A stretch of DNA of 64,000 nucleotides from Nocardia speluncae NBRC 108251 (lineage in GTDB: Bacteria > Actinomycetota > Actinomycetes > Mycobacteriales > Mycobacteriaceae): the NCBI RefSeq assembly GCF_001613245.1, contig NZ_BDBZ01000007.1, positions 248,001-312,000 on the forward strand. The letters are read 5' to 3'. Each line of letters begins with the position of its first letter. Position 1 is the first letter of the stretch. Under the pieces are notes generated by a model. That model was not told the DNA's origin. It saw nothing but the letters and a program-made list of their open reading frames with translations, and ran no database searches. A program made the position numbers and the translations under genes. Below are positions 44,055 through 52,405 of the stretch, piece after piece.

Positions 44055-46388
44055 ATGACGAGCCGTACCGATCTGTCCGATCTTCCCCTCGCCGAGCAGG
44101 CCGCACTCGGTAGCGGCGCCGACTTCTGGACCACCGAGGCGATCGGCCCCGTTCCCGCGCTGACGCTGACCGACGGCCCGCACGGGGTACGCCGCCAGAC
44201 CGGTACGACGGATCACCTCGGCCTGGCGGGCAGTGAGCCCGCCACCTGCTTCCCGCCCGCTGTCGGGTTGGCGAACAGCTGGGATCCGGGACTGGCGCGC
44301 CGGGTCGGCGAAGCTCTGGGCCGTGAGGCCCGCGCCCTCGGGGTGGATGTGCTGCTCGGGCCCGGCGTGAACATCAAGCGAGATCCGCGCGGCGGCCGCA
44401 ACTTCGAGTACTACTCGGAGGACCCGCTGCTCACCGGCCGGCTCGGTGCCGCCTGGGTGGAGGGCGTGCAGAGCACAGGTGTCGGCGCCTCACTCAAGCA
44501 CTTCGCGGCCAACAACGCCGAACACGATCGGATGCGCGCCAGCTCCGATATCGACCCCCGCCCGCTGCGCGAGATCTACCTGCGCGCCTTCTCCCATATC
44601 GTGCGCACTGCGCGGCCGTGGACGGTCATGTGTTCCTACAACCGCATCAATGGCGTGTCGGCCGCGCAGAACCGCTGGTTGCTCACCGATCTGCTGCGCG
44701 GGGAGTGGGGCTTCGACGGTGTCGTCGTCAGCGACTGGGGCGCGGTGGTGGACCGGCCCGCCTCGGTGGCGGCCGGACTGGACCTCGCCATGCCCGGCGG
44801 CCCGGGTGCCGGGGACGATCGGGTGGTCGCCGCGGTCGAGTCGGGCACCCTGGACGAGGCGGAGGTGACCGCGGCTGCCACCAACGTGGCCCGGCTAGCC
44901 GAACGCGTCCACGCATCCCGCACTCGAGCAGGGGCCGGGCCCAGCGGGGCCGGCGCGGCGGCCACGACACCCGAGCAGGAGAGCGCCGGGGCCCGCTCGG
45001 CCGGCTCCGGCGTCTCCGGCGAGCTCGCCGAAACCCACCACCGACTGGCTCGCGAGGTCGCGGGCCGCTGCGTGGTCCTGCTGCAGAACGATCGCGACCT
45101 GTTGCCGCTGACCCCGGGCCGCAGGATCGCGGTGATCGGCGCCTTCGCCACCGAACCCCGCTACCAGGGCGGGGGCAGCTCGCACGTCACCGCGACCCGT
45201 GTCGACGCTCCGCTCGATATGATCCGCGCTCTCGCTGGGGACACCGTGAGTTACCACCCCGGCTTCACAGTCGCGCCGGGCGAGGCCGACGCCTCGGCCC
45301 TCCGGGAGGAAGCCGTTTCGGCGGCCCGTGACGCCGAGGTGGCGGTCGTGTTCCTCGGCGTGGCCGCCGACCAGGAGTCCGAGGGCTTCGACCGCGATCA
45401 CCTGGAGCTGCCCGCCGAACAGGTGGATCTCCTCACCGCGGTGGCGCGCGAACAGCCGGATACGGTGGTCGTGCTCGCGCACGGCGGCGTGCTGCGGCTG
45501 GACCCGGTCGCCCGGCTGGCTCCTTCGGTACTGGACGGGACGTTGCTCGGGCAGGCCGGTGGTGGTGCGCTCGCCGATGTGCTGTTCGGTGTGGTGAACC
45601 CGTCGGGCCGGCTGGCCGAGACGGTGCCGGTGCGCCTGCAGGACACACCCGCGTACTTGAACTTCCCCGGCGAGAACTCACATGTGCGCTACGGCGAGGG
45701 CCTGTACATCGGCTACCGCTGGTACGACGCTCGCAACCTGGACGTCTGCTACCCGTTCGGGCACGGCCTGTCCTACACCACCTTCGGCTACTCCGAGCTT
45801 TCCGCGGAGCCGGCGGGCGACGGGTTCACCGTGCGGCTCACCGTGACCAACACCGGTACCCGGCCCGGCCGCGAGGTCGTGCAGATCTACACCGGGGTTC
45901 CGGACTCGATGGTGCAGCGTCCGGTCCGCGTGCTCGCCGGCACCGCGATCACCGGTGAGCTGGCCCCCGGTGTGAGCGAACGGGTCTCGATCGACGTGCC
46001 GCGGGACGACTTGGCCTACTGGGAAACCCGTATCGAACAGTGGGTGCTCGAACCGGGCACCTACCGGATCTGGGCCGGCGCCTCCAGCCGGGATCTGCGC
46101 GCCGAGACCGATATCCATCTGGTGGGTGAAGCACTGCGGGTGCCGATCACCATCGATTCGACGCTGGGCGAGGCGATGGCCGACCCGCGTGCTGCGGCCG
46201 CGTTGAGCGCGGTGTTCGGCGAGATGGCGGCCACCATGGGCGGTGGCGACGCGCTCGGCGTGGACATGATGCGCATGATCGCCTCCATCCCGCTGAACCG
46301 GCTCGCCCTTTTCGGGATGGCGCCCGAGCAGCTCGATGCTCTGCTCACCGCTGCGAATACGGACGGCCCGGACTCGCGGTCGAAGTAG
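44055..46388 (+). CDS. Glycoside hydrolase family 3 beta-glucosidase
   Basis: 777 residues without a signal peptide, so cytoplasmic. Domain order is GH3 N-terminal barrel (1-290), GH3 C-terminal domain (about 330-545) and a fibronectin-III-like domain (about 600-690). The barrel has TDGPHGVR, ASLKHFAANN and the nucleophile Asp227 in VVVSDWGAV; the second domain ends with YPFGHGLSYTTF. A roughly 80-residue C-terminal tail (AALSAVFGEMAA) follows, with a helical pattern seen in some actinobacterial members. A roughly 30-residue Ala/Gly/Ser-rich linker (near 290-325) varies. CGGAGGAG precedes ATG 44055. It hydrolyses beta-glucosides or related glycosides; steroid or terpenoid glycosides are possible given the neighbours, but unproven. 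Confidence 0.92.
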   Translation: MTSRTDLSDLPLAEQAALGSGADFWTTEAIGPVPALTLTDGPHGVRRQTGTTDHLGLAGSEPATCFPPAVGLANSWDPGLARRVGEALGREARALGVDVLLGPGVNIKRDPRGGRNFEYYSEDPLLTGRLGAAWVEGVQSTGVGASLKHFAANNAEHDRMRASSDIDPRPLREIYLRAFSHIVRTARPWTVMCSYNRINGVSAAQNRWLLTDLLRGEWGFDGVVVSDWGAVVDRPASVAAGLDLAMPGGPGAGDDRVVAAVESGTLDEAEVTAAATNVARLAERVHASRTRAGAGPSGAGAAATTPEQESAGARSAGSGVSGELAETHHRLAREVAGRCVVLLQNDRDLLPLTPGRRIAVIGAFATEPRYQGGGSSHVTATRVDAPLDMIRALAGDTVSYHPGFTVAPGEADASALREEAVSAARDAEVAVVFLGVAADQESEGFDRDHLELPAEQVDLLTAVAREQPDTVVVLAHGGVLRLDPVARLAPSVLDGTLLGQAGGGALADVLFGVVNPSGRLAETVPVRLQDTPAYLNFPGENSHVRYGEGLYIGYRWYDARNLDVCYPFGHGLSYTTFGYSELSAEPAGDGFTVRLTVTNTGTRPGREVVQIYTGVPDSMVQRPVRVLAGTAITGELAPGVSERVSIDVPRDDLAYWETRIEQWVLEPGTYRIWAGASSRDLRAETDIHLVGEALRVPITIDSTLGEAMADPRAAAALSAVFGEMAATMGGGDALGVDMMRMIASIPLNRLALFGMAPEQLDALLTAANTDGPDSRSK

Positions 46389-46539
46389 ATCGACTCCCTC
46401 ACCTCGACGTCCGCCGCTTCTTGTTCTGGACGCGCCGCCGGGACGTCGGTCTTGGCCGGCGACGGGCCGAGGATGTCGGCACGAGACCCCGGCTGCGAGC
46501 TACGGAAACTGTGCTCGCGAAGTCTGGTGCGTCGCAGTG

Positions 46540-47466
46540 TCACCCGGTAGGTGTGCCGGCCGGGCAAGAGGTGGCCGGCCGATCCTCTCGAATCCCGAGT
46601 AGCCCGAGAGCGAAGCCGGCGTACTCCACGGCGATCTGTTCGGGAGTTGCCGGTCCTTCGAGCCGGAACCATTGCGGTAGTGAGGTGCACATGGTCGCGA
46701 TGGCCCGGCCCGCGACCCGGGCTTGGGCGGTGGTCAGATTCGCCTCGTTCAGGGCGGTGTCGATGTCCTCGTCGAGAAGATACTGGAGTTCGTTGCGGGA
46801 GCTGGTGATCCGCTGCCGATTGTCCTGGGTCAAGCTGCGCATTTCACTGGCCCCGATGAACGCGAGTTCGCGGCGGTGGGTGTGGAACAGGGCGAGTGCT
46901 TCGACGACATGGGATACGCGGGCTCGTCCGGTGTCCGCGTCGCGGCGTGCCGCGCGTGCCCGCCAGTGCAATTCGTCCATGGTCAGGTCGAGTGCCCGTA
47001 CCAGCAGCTGTTGTTTGTCGTGGTAGTGGTGGTATACGCCGGGCACACTCATGCCGGCGCGCCGGGCGATCGAGCGCATGGTGGCGCCGTGGTATCCGGT
47101 TTCGACGAACGAGGCGATGGCTGCGGCGAGCACCGGGTCGATTTCCAGTGGCGGGAACTTGCGCCAGGCGCCGGGCGATTCGCTGCCCGGTTCGGCGACG
47201 ACCTCGGGCCGGACACCCGGGCGCGGATGATCGTTGCCGAGTGATTCCTGTTCGCCCACCAGCCAGGACACAGTGGTGCCGAGAACAGTCGCCAGCGCGC
47301 GCAGCCGTGGGATGGCTGTGCCGGTCTTGCCGTTCTCCACGGCGCTGAGGGTGGCGGGGCTGACATCCAGCCGTTGCGCGGCGGCCCGCAGCGAGAGGCC
47401 GGCCGCGATCCTGGCCTGCCGCACTCTCGTTCCCACGCGGTGCCGATCACTCTCCGAGTCATACAT
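46540..47466 (-). CDS. Regulator with N-terminal XRE helix-turn-helix fused to a TetR domain
   Basis: 308 residues. Residues 10-68 form an XRE/Cro-type domain (VRQARIAAGLSLRAAAQRL then SPATLSAVENGKTGTAIPRL). After a polar linker, residues 108-160 form a TetR DNA-binding domain (FVETGYHGATMRSIARRAGM, SVPGVYHHYHDKQQLL) and a TetR_C-like ligand domain follows, resembling KstR2-type proteins. It is divergent from the acyl-CoA dehydrogenase/phosphotransferase pair and has a near-perfect inverted repeat directly before its ATG. There is no Shine-Dalgarno sequence in that repeat, so the mRNA may be leaderless. Likely regulates itself and the divergent pair; effector perhaps an acyl-CoA. Confidence 0.87.
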   Translation of the reverse strand: MYDSESDRHRVGTRVRQARIAAGLSLRAAAQRLDVSPATLSAVENGKTGTAIPRLRALATVLGTTVSWLVGEQESLGNDHPRPGVRPEVVAEPGSESPGAWRKFPPLEIDPVLAAAIASFVETGYHGATMRSIARRAGMSVPGVYHHYHDKQQLLVRALDLTMDELHWRARAARRDADTGRARVSHVVEALALFHTHRRELAFIGASEMRSLTQDNRQRITSSRNELQYLLDEDIDTALNEANLTTAQARVAGRAIATMCTSLPQWFRLEGPATPEQIAVEYAGFALGLLGIREDRPATSCPAGTPTG

Positions 47467-47467
47467 G

Positions 47468-47488
47468 GTGTTCAGCTTATCTGAACAC
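47468..47488. promoter_or_regulatory. inverted-repeat operator GTGTTCAG-N5-CTGAACAC
   Basis: Perfect 8-bp arms (47468-47475 and 47481-47488) with the spacer CTTAT, starting one base upstream of the XRE-TetR start codon and 110 bp before the divergent dehydrogenase start. Position and symmetry indicate autoregulation. Confidence 0.75.
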
Positions 47489-47597
47489 TCATCCTCTCGC
47501 TGTAACCGGCGATTGACAGCGATGATCGCGACATGTCACCCTTCGTATCTGTTGGTGGCCGAGCGATCGTTCGGCGCATGAGCCGGAGGAGTCAACT

Positions 47598-48806
47598 GTG
47601 GCGATCGATCTGTCCGTTCCCGACGACGTACAAGCGCTTGTCGATCGGACTCGCGGCTTCATCCGTGGGCACGTCGTCCCGCTCGAGGACGCGCACGACG
47701 GTGATATCGCCGCGGCCGGTGGTGACGAGTTCCGGGTGGAATTGCAGCGGGCGGCCCGGGATGCCGGAGTGTTCGCGCCGCACGCGCCGGTCGAGTACGG
47801 CGGCCACGGCCTGGGGATGTCGGACCGGGCGCCGGTCTTCGAAGAGGCGGGGTACTCCCTGTTCGGGCCTACGGCGCTGAATATCGCCGCTCCCGACGAG
47901 GGCAATGTGCACATGCTCGCACATATCGCGAACCCGGAGCAGAAACAGCAATATCTCGCTCCTCTCGCGCACGGCGATATCCGTTCGGCGTTCGCGATGA
48001 CCGAGCCGGCCCCCGGCGCCGGGTCGGACCCTTCCGCGCTGGCGACCCGTGCGGTCCGGGCCGAGGGCGGCTGGCGGATCAACGGCAGCAAATGGTTCAT
48101 CACCGGCGCGGACGGTGCGGGTTTCTTCATCATCATGGCGCGCACCTCGGGCGAGCCGGGGGAGCGGGGCGGGGCGACGATGTTCCTGGCCCCGGCCGAT
48201 ACTGCGGGTATCCGGGTGGGGCGACATATCGACACTCTGGACCGGTCGATGGTCGGCGGGCATTGTGAGGTGTTCTTCGAGGATCTGCTGGTCCCGGAGT
48301 CGGCAGTGCTGGGTGAGGTCGATCGCGGTTTCGAATACGCGCAGGTGCGACTCGGGCCGGCCCGGATGACGCATGTGATGCGGTGGCTCGGTGCCGCCCG
48401 CCGGGGACACGATGTGGCGGTGGCCCAGGTGGCTCAACGCGAAGGGTTCGGTTCGAAACTCGGCGATCTCGGCATGATCCAGAAGATGGTCGCCGACAAC
48501 GAGATCGATATCGCCGCCACCCGCGCCCTGCTGACCCGCGCCTGCTGGGAACTCGATCGCGGCGAACCCGCCGGTAACGCCACCTCGATCGCGAAGACCT
48601 TTGCGGCCGAGGCCATCTTCCGGATCGTCGACCGCAGCATGCAGATGTGTGGTGGTCTGGGGGTTTCCGGTGATCTGCCGCTGGCGCGGCTCTCGCGGGA
48701 GGTGCGTCCGTTCCGGATCTACGACGGGCCTTCGGAGGTTCATCGGTGGGCGATCGCCAAACGTACGGTCGGTGCCGCGAAACGTGCGCTGCGGGACAGC
48801 AAATGA
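47598..48806 (+). CDS. Acyl-CoA dehydrogenase, ACAD10/11- or LvaC-like
   Basis: 402 residues with FAMTEPAPGAGSDPSALATRA (landmark), NGSKWFITGADGAGFF, QMCGGLGVSGDLPLARLSREVRPFRIYDG-type C-terminus (only landmarks quoted) and EVHRWAIAKR at the end. It belongs to the branch found fused to or beside aminoglycoside-phosphotransferase-like kinases (ACAD10/ACAD11 in animals, LvaC beside LvaA in pseudomonads). GTG 47598 has GGAGG 8 bases before it. It overlaps the kinase-like gene by 4 bp. Predicted to work on a 4-phosphorylated or 4-hydroxyacyl-CoA made by that partner. Confidence 0.87.
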   Translation: MAIDLSVPDDVQALVDRTRGFIRGHVVPLEDAHDGDIAAAGGDEFRVELQRAARDAGVFAPHAPVEYGGHGLGMSDRAPVFEEAGYSLFGPTALNIAAPDEGNVHMLAHIANPEQKQQYLAPLAHGDIRSAFAMTEPAPGAGSDPSALATRAVRAEGGWRINGSKWFITGADGAGFFIIMARTSGEPGERGGATMFLAPADTAGIRVGRHIDTLDRSMVGGHCEVFFEDLLVPESAVLGEVDRGFEYAQVRLGPARMTHVMRWLGAARRGHDVAVAQVAQREGFGSKLGDLGMIQKMVADNEIDIAATRALLTRACWELDRGEPAGNATSIAKTFAAEAIFRIVDRSMQMCGGLGVSGDLPLARLSREVRPFRIYDGPSEVHRWAIAKRTVGAAKRALRDSK

Positions 48807-49825
48807 ACCTACCCGGCATGGATGTCGCCGCGCTCGAACGCTACCTGCGCGAGCAGGGGATCGAGGTGCGCGGTGAACTGCGAGTGGACCTGATCAGCGG
48901 CGGCCGGTCGAACCTGACCTTCACCGCCGCCGACGATATGTCGCGGTGGGTGGTGCGCCGCCCACCGGTGTCCGGGCTCACCCCGTCGGCACACGATATG
49001 GCGCGCGAATACACGGTGACCGACGCGTTGCAACATTCCGCGGTACCGGTGGCGGCAACGATCGCGTTCGACGCCGAAGGCGCCGTGCTCGGTGCGCCGA
49101 TGACGATCGTCGAATTCGTCGACGGTGCCGTGATCCGCGACCAGGACGACCTCGCCGCGCTCAGCGACGAGCAGGTGAATGCCGGTGTCACGGAACTGGT
49201 GCGGGTGCTCGCCGAGTTGCACGCAGTGGACCCCGCGGCGGTGGGCCTGGAAAATTTCGGCCGCCCCGCCGGATTCCTCACCCGCCAGGTGAATCTCTGG
49301 GCCGCCCAGTGGGAACGGGTGAAAACCCGTGACCTCGCCGATGTCGCAGCCCTGCACGCGGCGCTGGTGGACGCGGTGCCGCCGGAATCGGCGGCCTCGA
49401 TCGTGCACGGCGACTACCGCATCGACAACACCATCCTCGACTCGGCCGACCCCGGCCGGGTGCGGGCCGTGGTCGACTGGGAACTGTCCACCCTCGGTGA
49501 CCCGCTCACCGATGCCGCGCTGATGTGCGTGTACCGGACGCCGATCTTCGACCTGGTCCTCGGCTCCCGCGCCGCGTGGACCAGCCACCGGATGCCTGCA
49601 CCCGACGCGCTCGCCGAGGCATATGCCACCGCGTCGGGTCGCGACCTCGGCAACTGGGGCTTCTACCTCGCCCTGGCCAATTTCAAACTCGGCGTGATCG
49701 GTGAAGGGATCACCCACCGGGCCCTGCACGGTTCCGACGCCGGCTCGGCCGCCGGGCAGGCGGCCGAGGCGACCCCGGAGTTCATGGCGGCCGGACTGCG
49801 CGCACTGCACGTGGGCCGGAAGTAA
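48803..49825 (+). CDS. Aminoglycoside-phosphotransferase-like kinase (LvaA/ACAD10-11 N-domain type)
   Basis: 340 residues. Kinase-like core with the catalytic loop H202-G-D204-Y-R-I-D208-N209 and VVDWELSTLGDPLTD as the metal-binding segment. The N-terminal part has LISGGRSNLTF, a glycine-rich nucleotide loop, and VVRRPP with a conserved-type Arg. Homologues paired with this class of acyl-CoA dehydrogenase phosphorylate the 4-hydroxyl of 4-hydroxyacyl-CoA rather than an antibiotic. ATG 48803 overlaps the dehydrogenase stop, so the two are coupled. An antibiotic-resistance role is unlikely given the context. Confidence 0.87.
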   Translation: MNLPGMDVAALERYLREQGIEVRGELRVDLISGGRSNLTFTAADDMSRWVVRRPPVSGLTPSAHDMAREYTVTDALQHSAVPVAATIAFDAEGAVLGAPMTIVEFVDGAVIRDQDDLAALSDEQVNAGVTELVRVLAELHAVDPAAVGLENFGRPAGFLTRQVNLWAAQWERVKTRDLADVAALHAALVDAVPPESAASIVHGDYRIDNTILDSADPGRVRAVVDWELSTLGDPLTDAALMCVYRTPIFDLVLGSRAAWTSHRMPAPDALAEAYATASGRDLGNWGFYLALANFKLGVIGEGITHRALHGSDAGSAAGQAAEATPEFMAAGLRALHVGRK

Positions 49826-49853
49826 CCTGTGTGCGCTGGTGTGGCTGGTCTGT

Positions 49854-49925
49854 GGTCGTTTCGGGCTCGAGACGATCTGCGAGGGCAGCGGCACCGCCAA
49901 CGTCACCATCATCGAGCGCGGGTAG
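49854..49925 (+). pseudogene. C-terminal remnant of a thiolase gene
   Basis: After the kinase-like gene the plus-strand sequence encodes GRFGLETICEGSGTANVTII followed by ERG and a stop. This matches the last strand and turn of FadA-type thiolases (the C-E/V-G-G-G and T-I-I-E-R motif with the second catalytic Cys). The rest of the gene is absent; no thiolase sequence is seen upstream. It looks like the leftover of a deletion that joined the kinase gene to the next locus. Confidence 0.7.
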
Positions 49926-49938
49926 CGCGATACGCCGG

Positions 49939-50724
49939 CTATGCGGTCTCCACCGTGTCCACCGGCTCGGTGGACTTGACCAGTCGGTAGACCCGTCCGC
50001 GGGTGGTGGCGAACGCGTTCAGCGACTTCGTATCGAGCTGGTTGCGGGGCGTCGGAAGATCCACGGACAGATCTGCCCGGACGACAGTCGGCGCCGACGA
50101 GAGGACAACCACCCGGTCACCCAGATAGACGGCCTCGTCGATATCGTGGGTGACCACCACGACCGTCATCCCGAATTCGGCGCGGATGGCGAGCACCAGA
50201 TCTTCGAGGTCTTCCCGGGTCTGCGCGTCGACACTCGCGAACGGCTCGTCCATGAGCATGATCTCCGGTTGGAAAGCCACGGCTCGGGCAATGGCGGCGC
50301 GCTGCTGCATACCGCCGGACAACTCGTAGGGATGTTTGTCGGCGGCGTTCGCGAGACCGACAGCTTGTAGTGAATCCGCAACGAGGGTAGCGATCTCGCC
50401 GGTGGAACGTGACTGACCGTGTAGCGGGAACGCGACGTTCTCGCTGACTGTCATCCACGGATAGAGCGACCGTGAATAGTCCTGGAACACCACCGCCATT
50501 CCGGGCGGTGGCCCGTTCACCGGCCGTCCGTGCATGGTGACGGTGCCGGTGGTCGGCTTCAGTAGACCACTGATGCATTTGAGCAGAGTTGTCTTACCGC
50601 AGCCGGAGGGACCCACCACGCTGATGAGTTCATTGGCGCGGACATCGAAGGTGACCTCGCGCAGCGCGGTGTGCCGAGCGCTGCCCGATCCGTATTCTTT
50701 ACCCAGTCCCGATATTTCGAGCAT
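49939..50724 (-). CDS. ABC ATPase of a nitrate/sulfonate/taurine-type importer
   Basis: 261 residues: Walker A GPSGCGKT, Q-loop VFQDYSRSLYPW, signature LSGGMQQR, Walker B IMLMDEPFASVD and H-loop THDIDEA. The sequence pattern, especially the Q-loop with LYPW, is that of SsuB/TauB proteins. It is the last gene of the six-gene leftward operon and energises the two permeases encoded just upstream. The C-terminal 40 residues are variable. The transported compound is not predictable from the ATPase. Confidence 0.92.
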   Translation of the reverse strand: MLEISGLGKEYGSGSARHTALREVTFDVRANELISVVGPSGCGKTTLLKCISGLLKPTTGTVTMHGRPVNGPPPGMAVVFQDYSRSLYPWMTVSENVAFPLHGQSRSTGEIATLVADSLQAVGLANAADKHPYELSGGMQQRAAIARAVAFQPEIMLMDEPFASVDAQTREDLEDLVLAIRAEFGMTVVVVTHDIDEAVYLGDRVVVLSSAPTVVRADLSVDLPTPRNQLDTKSLNAFATTRGRVYRLVKSTEPVDTVETA

Positions 50725-50776
50725 GATCCGTCGGATCCTTTCGCTGTACTGATGTTCTGTGTGGCGTCTCGGCGGC

Positions 50777-51547
50777 TCAGGCCGCCGCGGACTTGCTCTC
50801 CACCTGCCACCCGATGACGCGGCGCTCGATGAACTCGAACAATGCGTTGAGGACGTAGCCCACGATGCCGAGCAGAATGATTCCCGACCACATATCGGCG
50901 AGCGCGAACGATCGCTGCGATTGCAGTACGAAGAAGCCGATTCCGTTGGTGCTGCCGATCAACTCGCTGATGACCATGGTGATGACGGCGAGGCCCAGTG
51001 CGGTCCGCATTCCCGCGAAGATCCGGGGTAGCGCACTGGGCAGCATCACCCGCAACACCGTTCGGCGCCGGCTGATCCGGAAGACACGAGCAGTCTCGAT
51101 CATGGTCCGATCCACGCTGGCGAAACCCTGGGTGGTGTTGAGCATGATCGGCCAGACGCAGACGAAGACGATCAGGAAGATCTTCATTCCGTCGCCGATA
51201 CCGAAGAGCACCACCGCGAACGGCAGGATGGTAGGTGCGGGCACCGCGCGGAAGAAGGCCGCTACGGGCTCGAGCAGCTTATCGATCCACCACACGCTCC
51301 CTGCGATCACGCCGACTGCGACACCGATCAGGCAGGAGAGCCCGAAGCCGGCGAACAACCGCCACAGGCTGGGCAGTACATCGGTGACGAACCTACTGGA
51401 GAACCAATTGTTCTTGAACTCGACGAGTACGACGTCCAGTGGTGTCAGATAGAACGACGAACTGGTCACCGATATCGCCCACCAGCCCAGTACCAGCAGT
51501 ACGGGGACGGCGAACTCCAGAATCGTTCCGAGTTTCCTTTTCGTCAT
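50777..51547 (-). CDS. SsuC/TauC-type ABC permease (second of two)
   Basis: 256 residues, six predicted membrane helices, with the EAA-like loop ETARVFRISRRRTVLRVMLP and SALPRIFAGMRTALGLA. Its ATG overlaps the stop of the upstream permease by 4 bp; the much longer open frame to 52339 is a shadow. The two permeases are clearly different proteins, which suggests a heterodimeric channel rather than the usual homodimer. Confidence 0.9.
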   Translation of the reverse strand: MTKRKLGTILEFAVPVLLVLGWWAISVTSSSFYLTPLDVVLVEFKNNWFSSRFVTDVLPSLWRLFAGFGLSCLIGVAVGVIAGSVWWIDKLLEPVAAFFRAVPAPTILPFAVVLFGIGDGMKIFLIVFVCVWPIMLNTTQGFASVDRTMIETARVFRISRRRTVLRVMLPSALPRIFAGMRTALGLAVITMVISELIGSTNGIGFFVLQSQRSFALADMWSGIILLGIVGYVLNALFEFIERRVIGWQVESKSAAA

Positions 51548-52395
51548 GCTGCGCCACCAGACCTGGGTCGTTGCGATTCGTGCCAGGAGAGGGTGCGTTT
51601 CTCCAGGTACATGATCGTGCGGTTGATGCCGTACCCGACAATGCCGGTCACCATGATGAACGCATACATCTCGGCGAGCGCACCGTTCTGCTGCGCGAGC
51701 GTGATCTGCCGGCCGAGACCGGGCATGCCGATCACGATCTCGGCGGTGATTGCCAGGATCATGGCGATGGACACCGAGATCCGGATACCGGTGAGGATGT
51801 ACGGTGCTGCGCTCGGCACGGTGACGCGGAAGAAGCTTCGGTACCAGCTGATCCGGAAGACCCGGGCGGTATCGCGAACGACGGGGTCGATATCGCGGAT
51901 CCCGTAGATCGTGTGCACGAGCAGGGGCCAGAAGCAGGCGAACGCCACGAGGAACAATGCCGATGCCCGCCCGGTGCCGTAGGCGAGTACCACGAGCGGG
52001 ACGAGGGCGACGGACGGGATCGGCCGCAGGAACTCCACGACCACCCGGATACTCCGATAGACCAGCTCGTACATTCCGGCCACCACCCCGATGACGGTGG
52101 CCAGCACGATCGCGATCAGCAATCCGATGCCGGCACTGATCAGCGTATCCCCGAGCGCGGCCCACAAGCGTGTGGTGCCGGCGAGTTCCACCAGCGTCGC
52201 GCCTATTTCCGGGACGGAAGGAAAGTACTTCGAGGGCAGGATGTCGAGCCAGATCATTGCCTGGAACGCGGCGATGGCCACCGTTCCCGAGATCACGAAC
52301 CAGACGGCGTCCGGCATCCGGCGGAGCCGGTCGGACCACGGCTCGGTGGCGGGTGCCGAGGCCGGCACCGAATACGATTTTTCTGTGATTGTCAT
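51544..52395 (-). CDS. SsuC/TauC-type ABC permease (first of two)
   Basis: 283 residues with a polar 25-residue N-terminus, then six predicted helices. EAA-like loop DTARVFRISWYRSFFRVTVP, then SAAPYILTGIRISVSIAMIL and GMPGLGRQITLAQQ. It differs from the second permease throughout. It lies 10 bp after the solute-binding protein. Part of the leftward operon TIM-barrel, SDR, binding protein, permease, permease, ATPase. Confidence 0.9.
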   Translation of the reverse strand: MTITEKSYSVPASAPATEPWSDRLRRMPDAVWFVISGTVAIAAFQAMIWLDILPSKYFPSVPEIGATLVELAGTTRLWAALGDTLISAGIGLLIAIVLATVIGVVAGMYELVYRSIRVVVEFLRPIPSVALVPLVVLAYGTGRASALFLVAFACFWPLLVHTIYGIRDIDPVVRDTARVFRISWYRSFFRVTVPSAAPYILTGIRISVSIAMILAITAEIVIGMPGLGRQITLAQQNGALAEMYAFIMVTGIVGYGINRTIMYLEKRTLSWHESQRPRSGGAA

Positions 52396-52405
52396 CGGTT
52401 CGACC

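Noticed and set aside
43810..44106. 99-residue minus-strand frame as an intact small gene
   Set aside because: Its sequence is the middle of a TetR ligand domain and similarity continues past the stop and a frameshift, so it is listed as part of a pseudogene.
48803..49825. Antibiotic-resistance aminoglycoside phosphotransferase
   Set aside because: Overlap with an acyl-CoA dehydrogenase and the ACAD10/11-LvaA pattern make a role in acyl-CoA metabolism far more likely.
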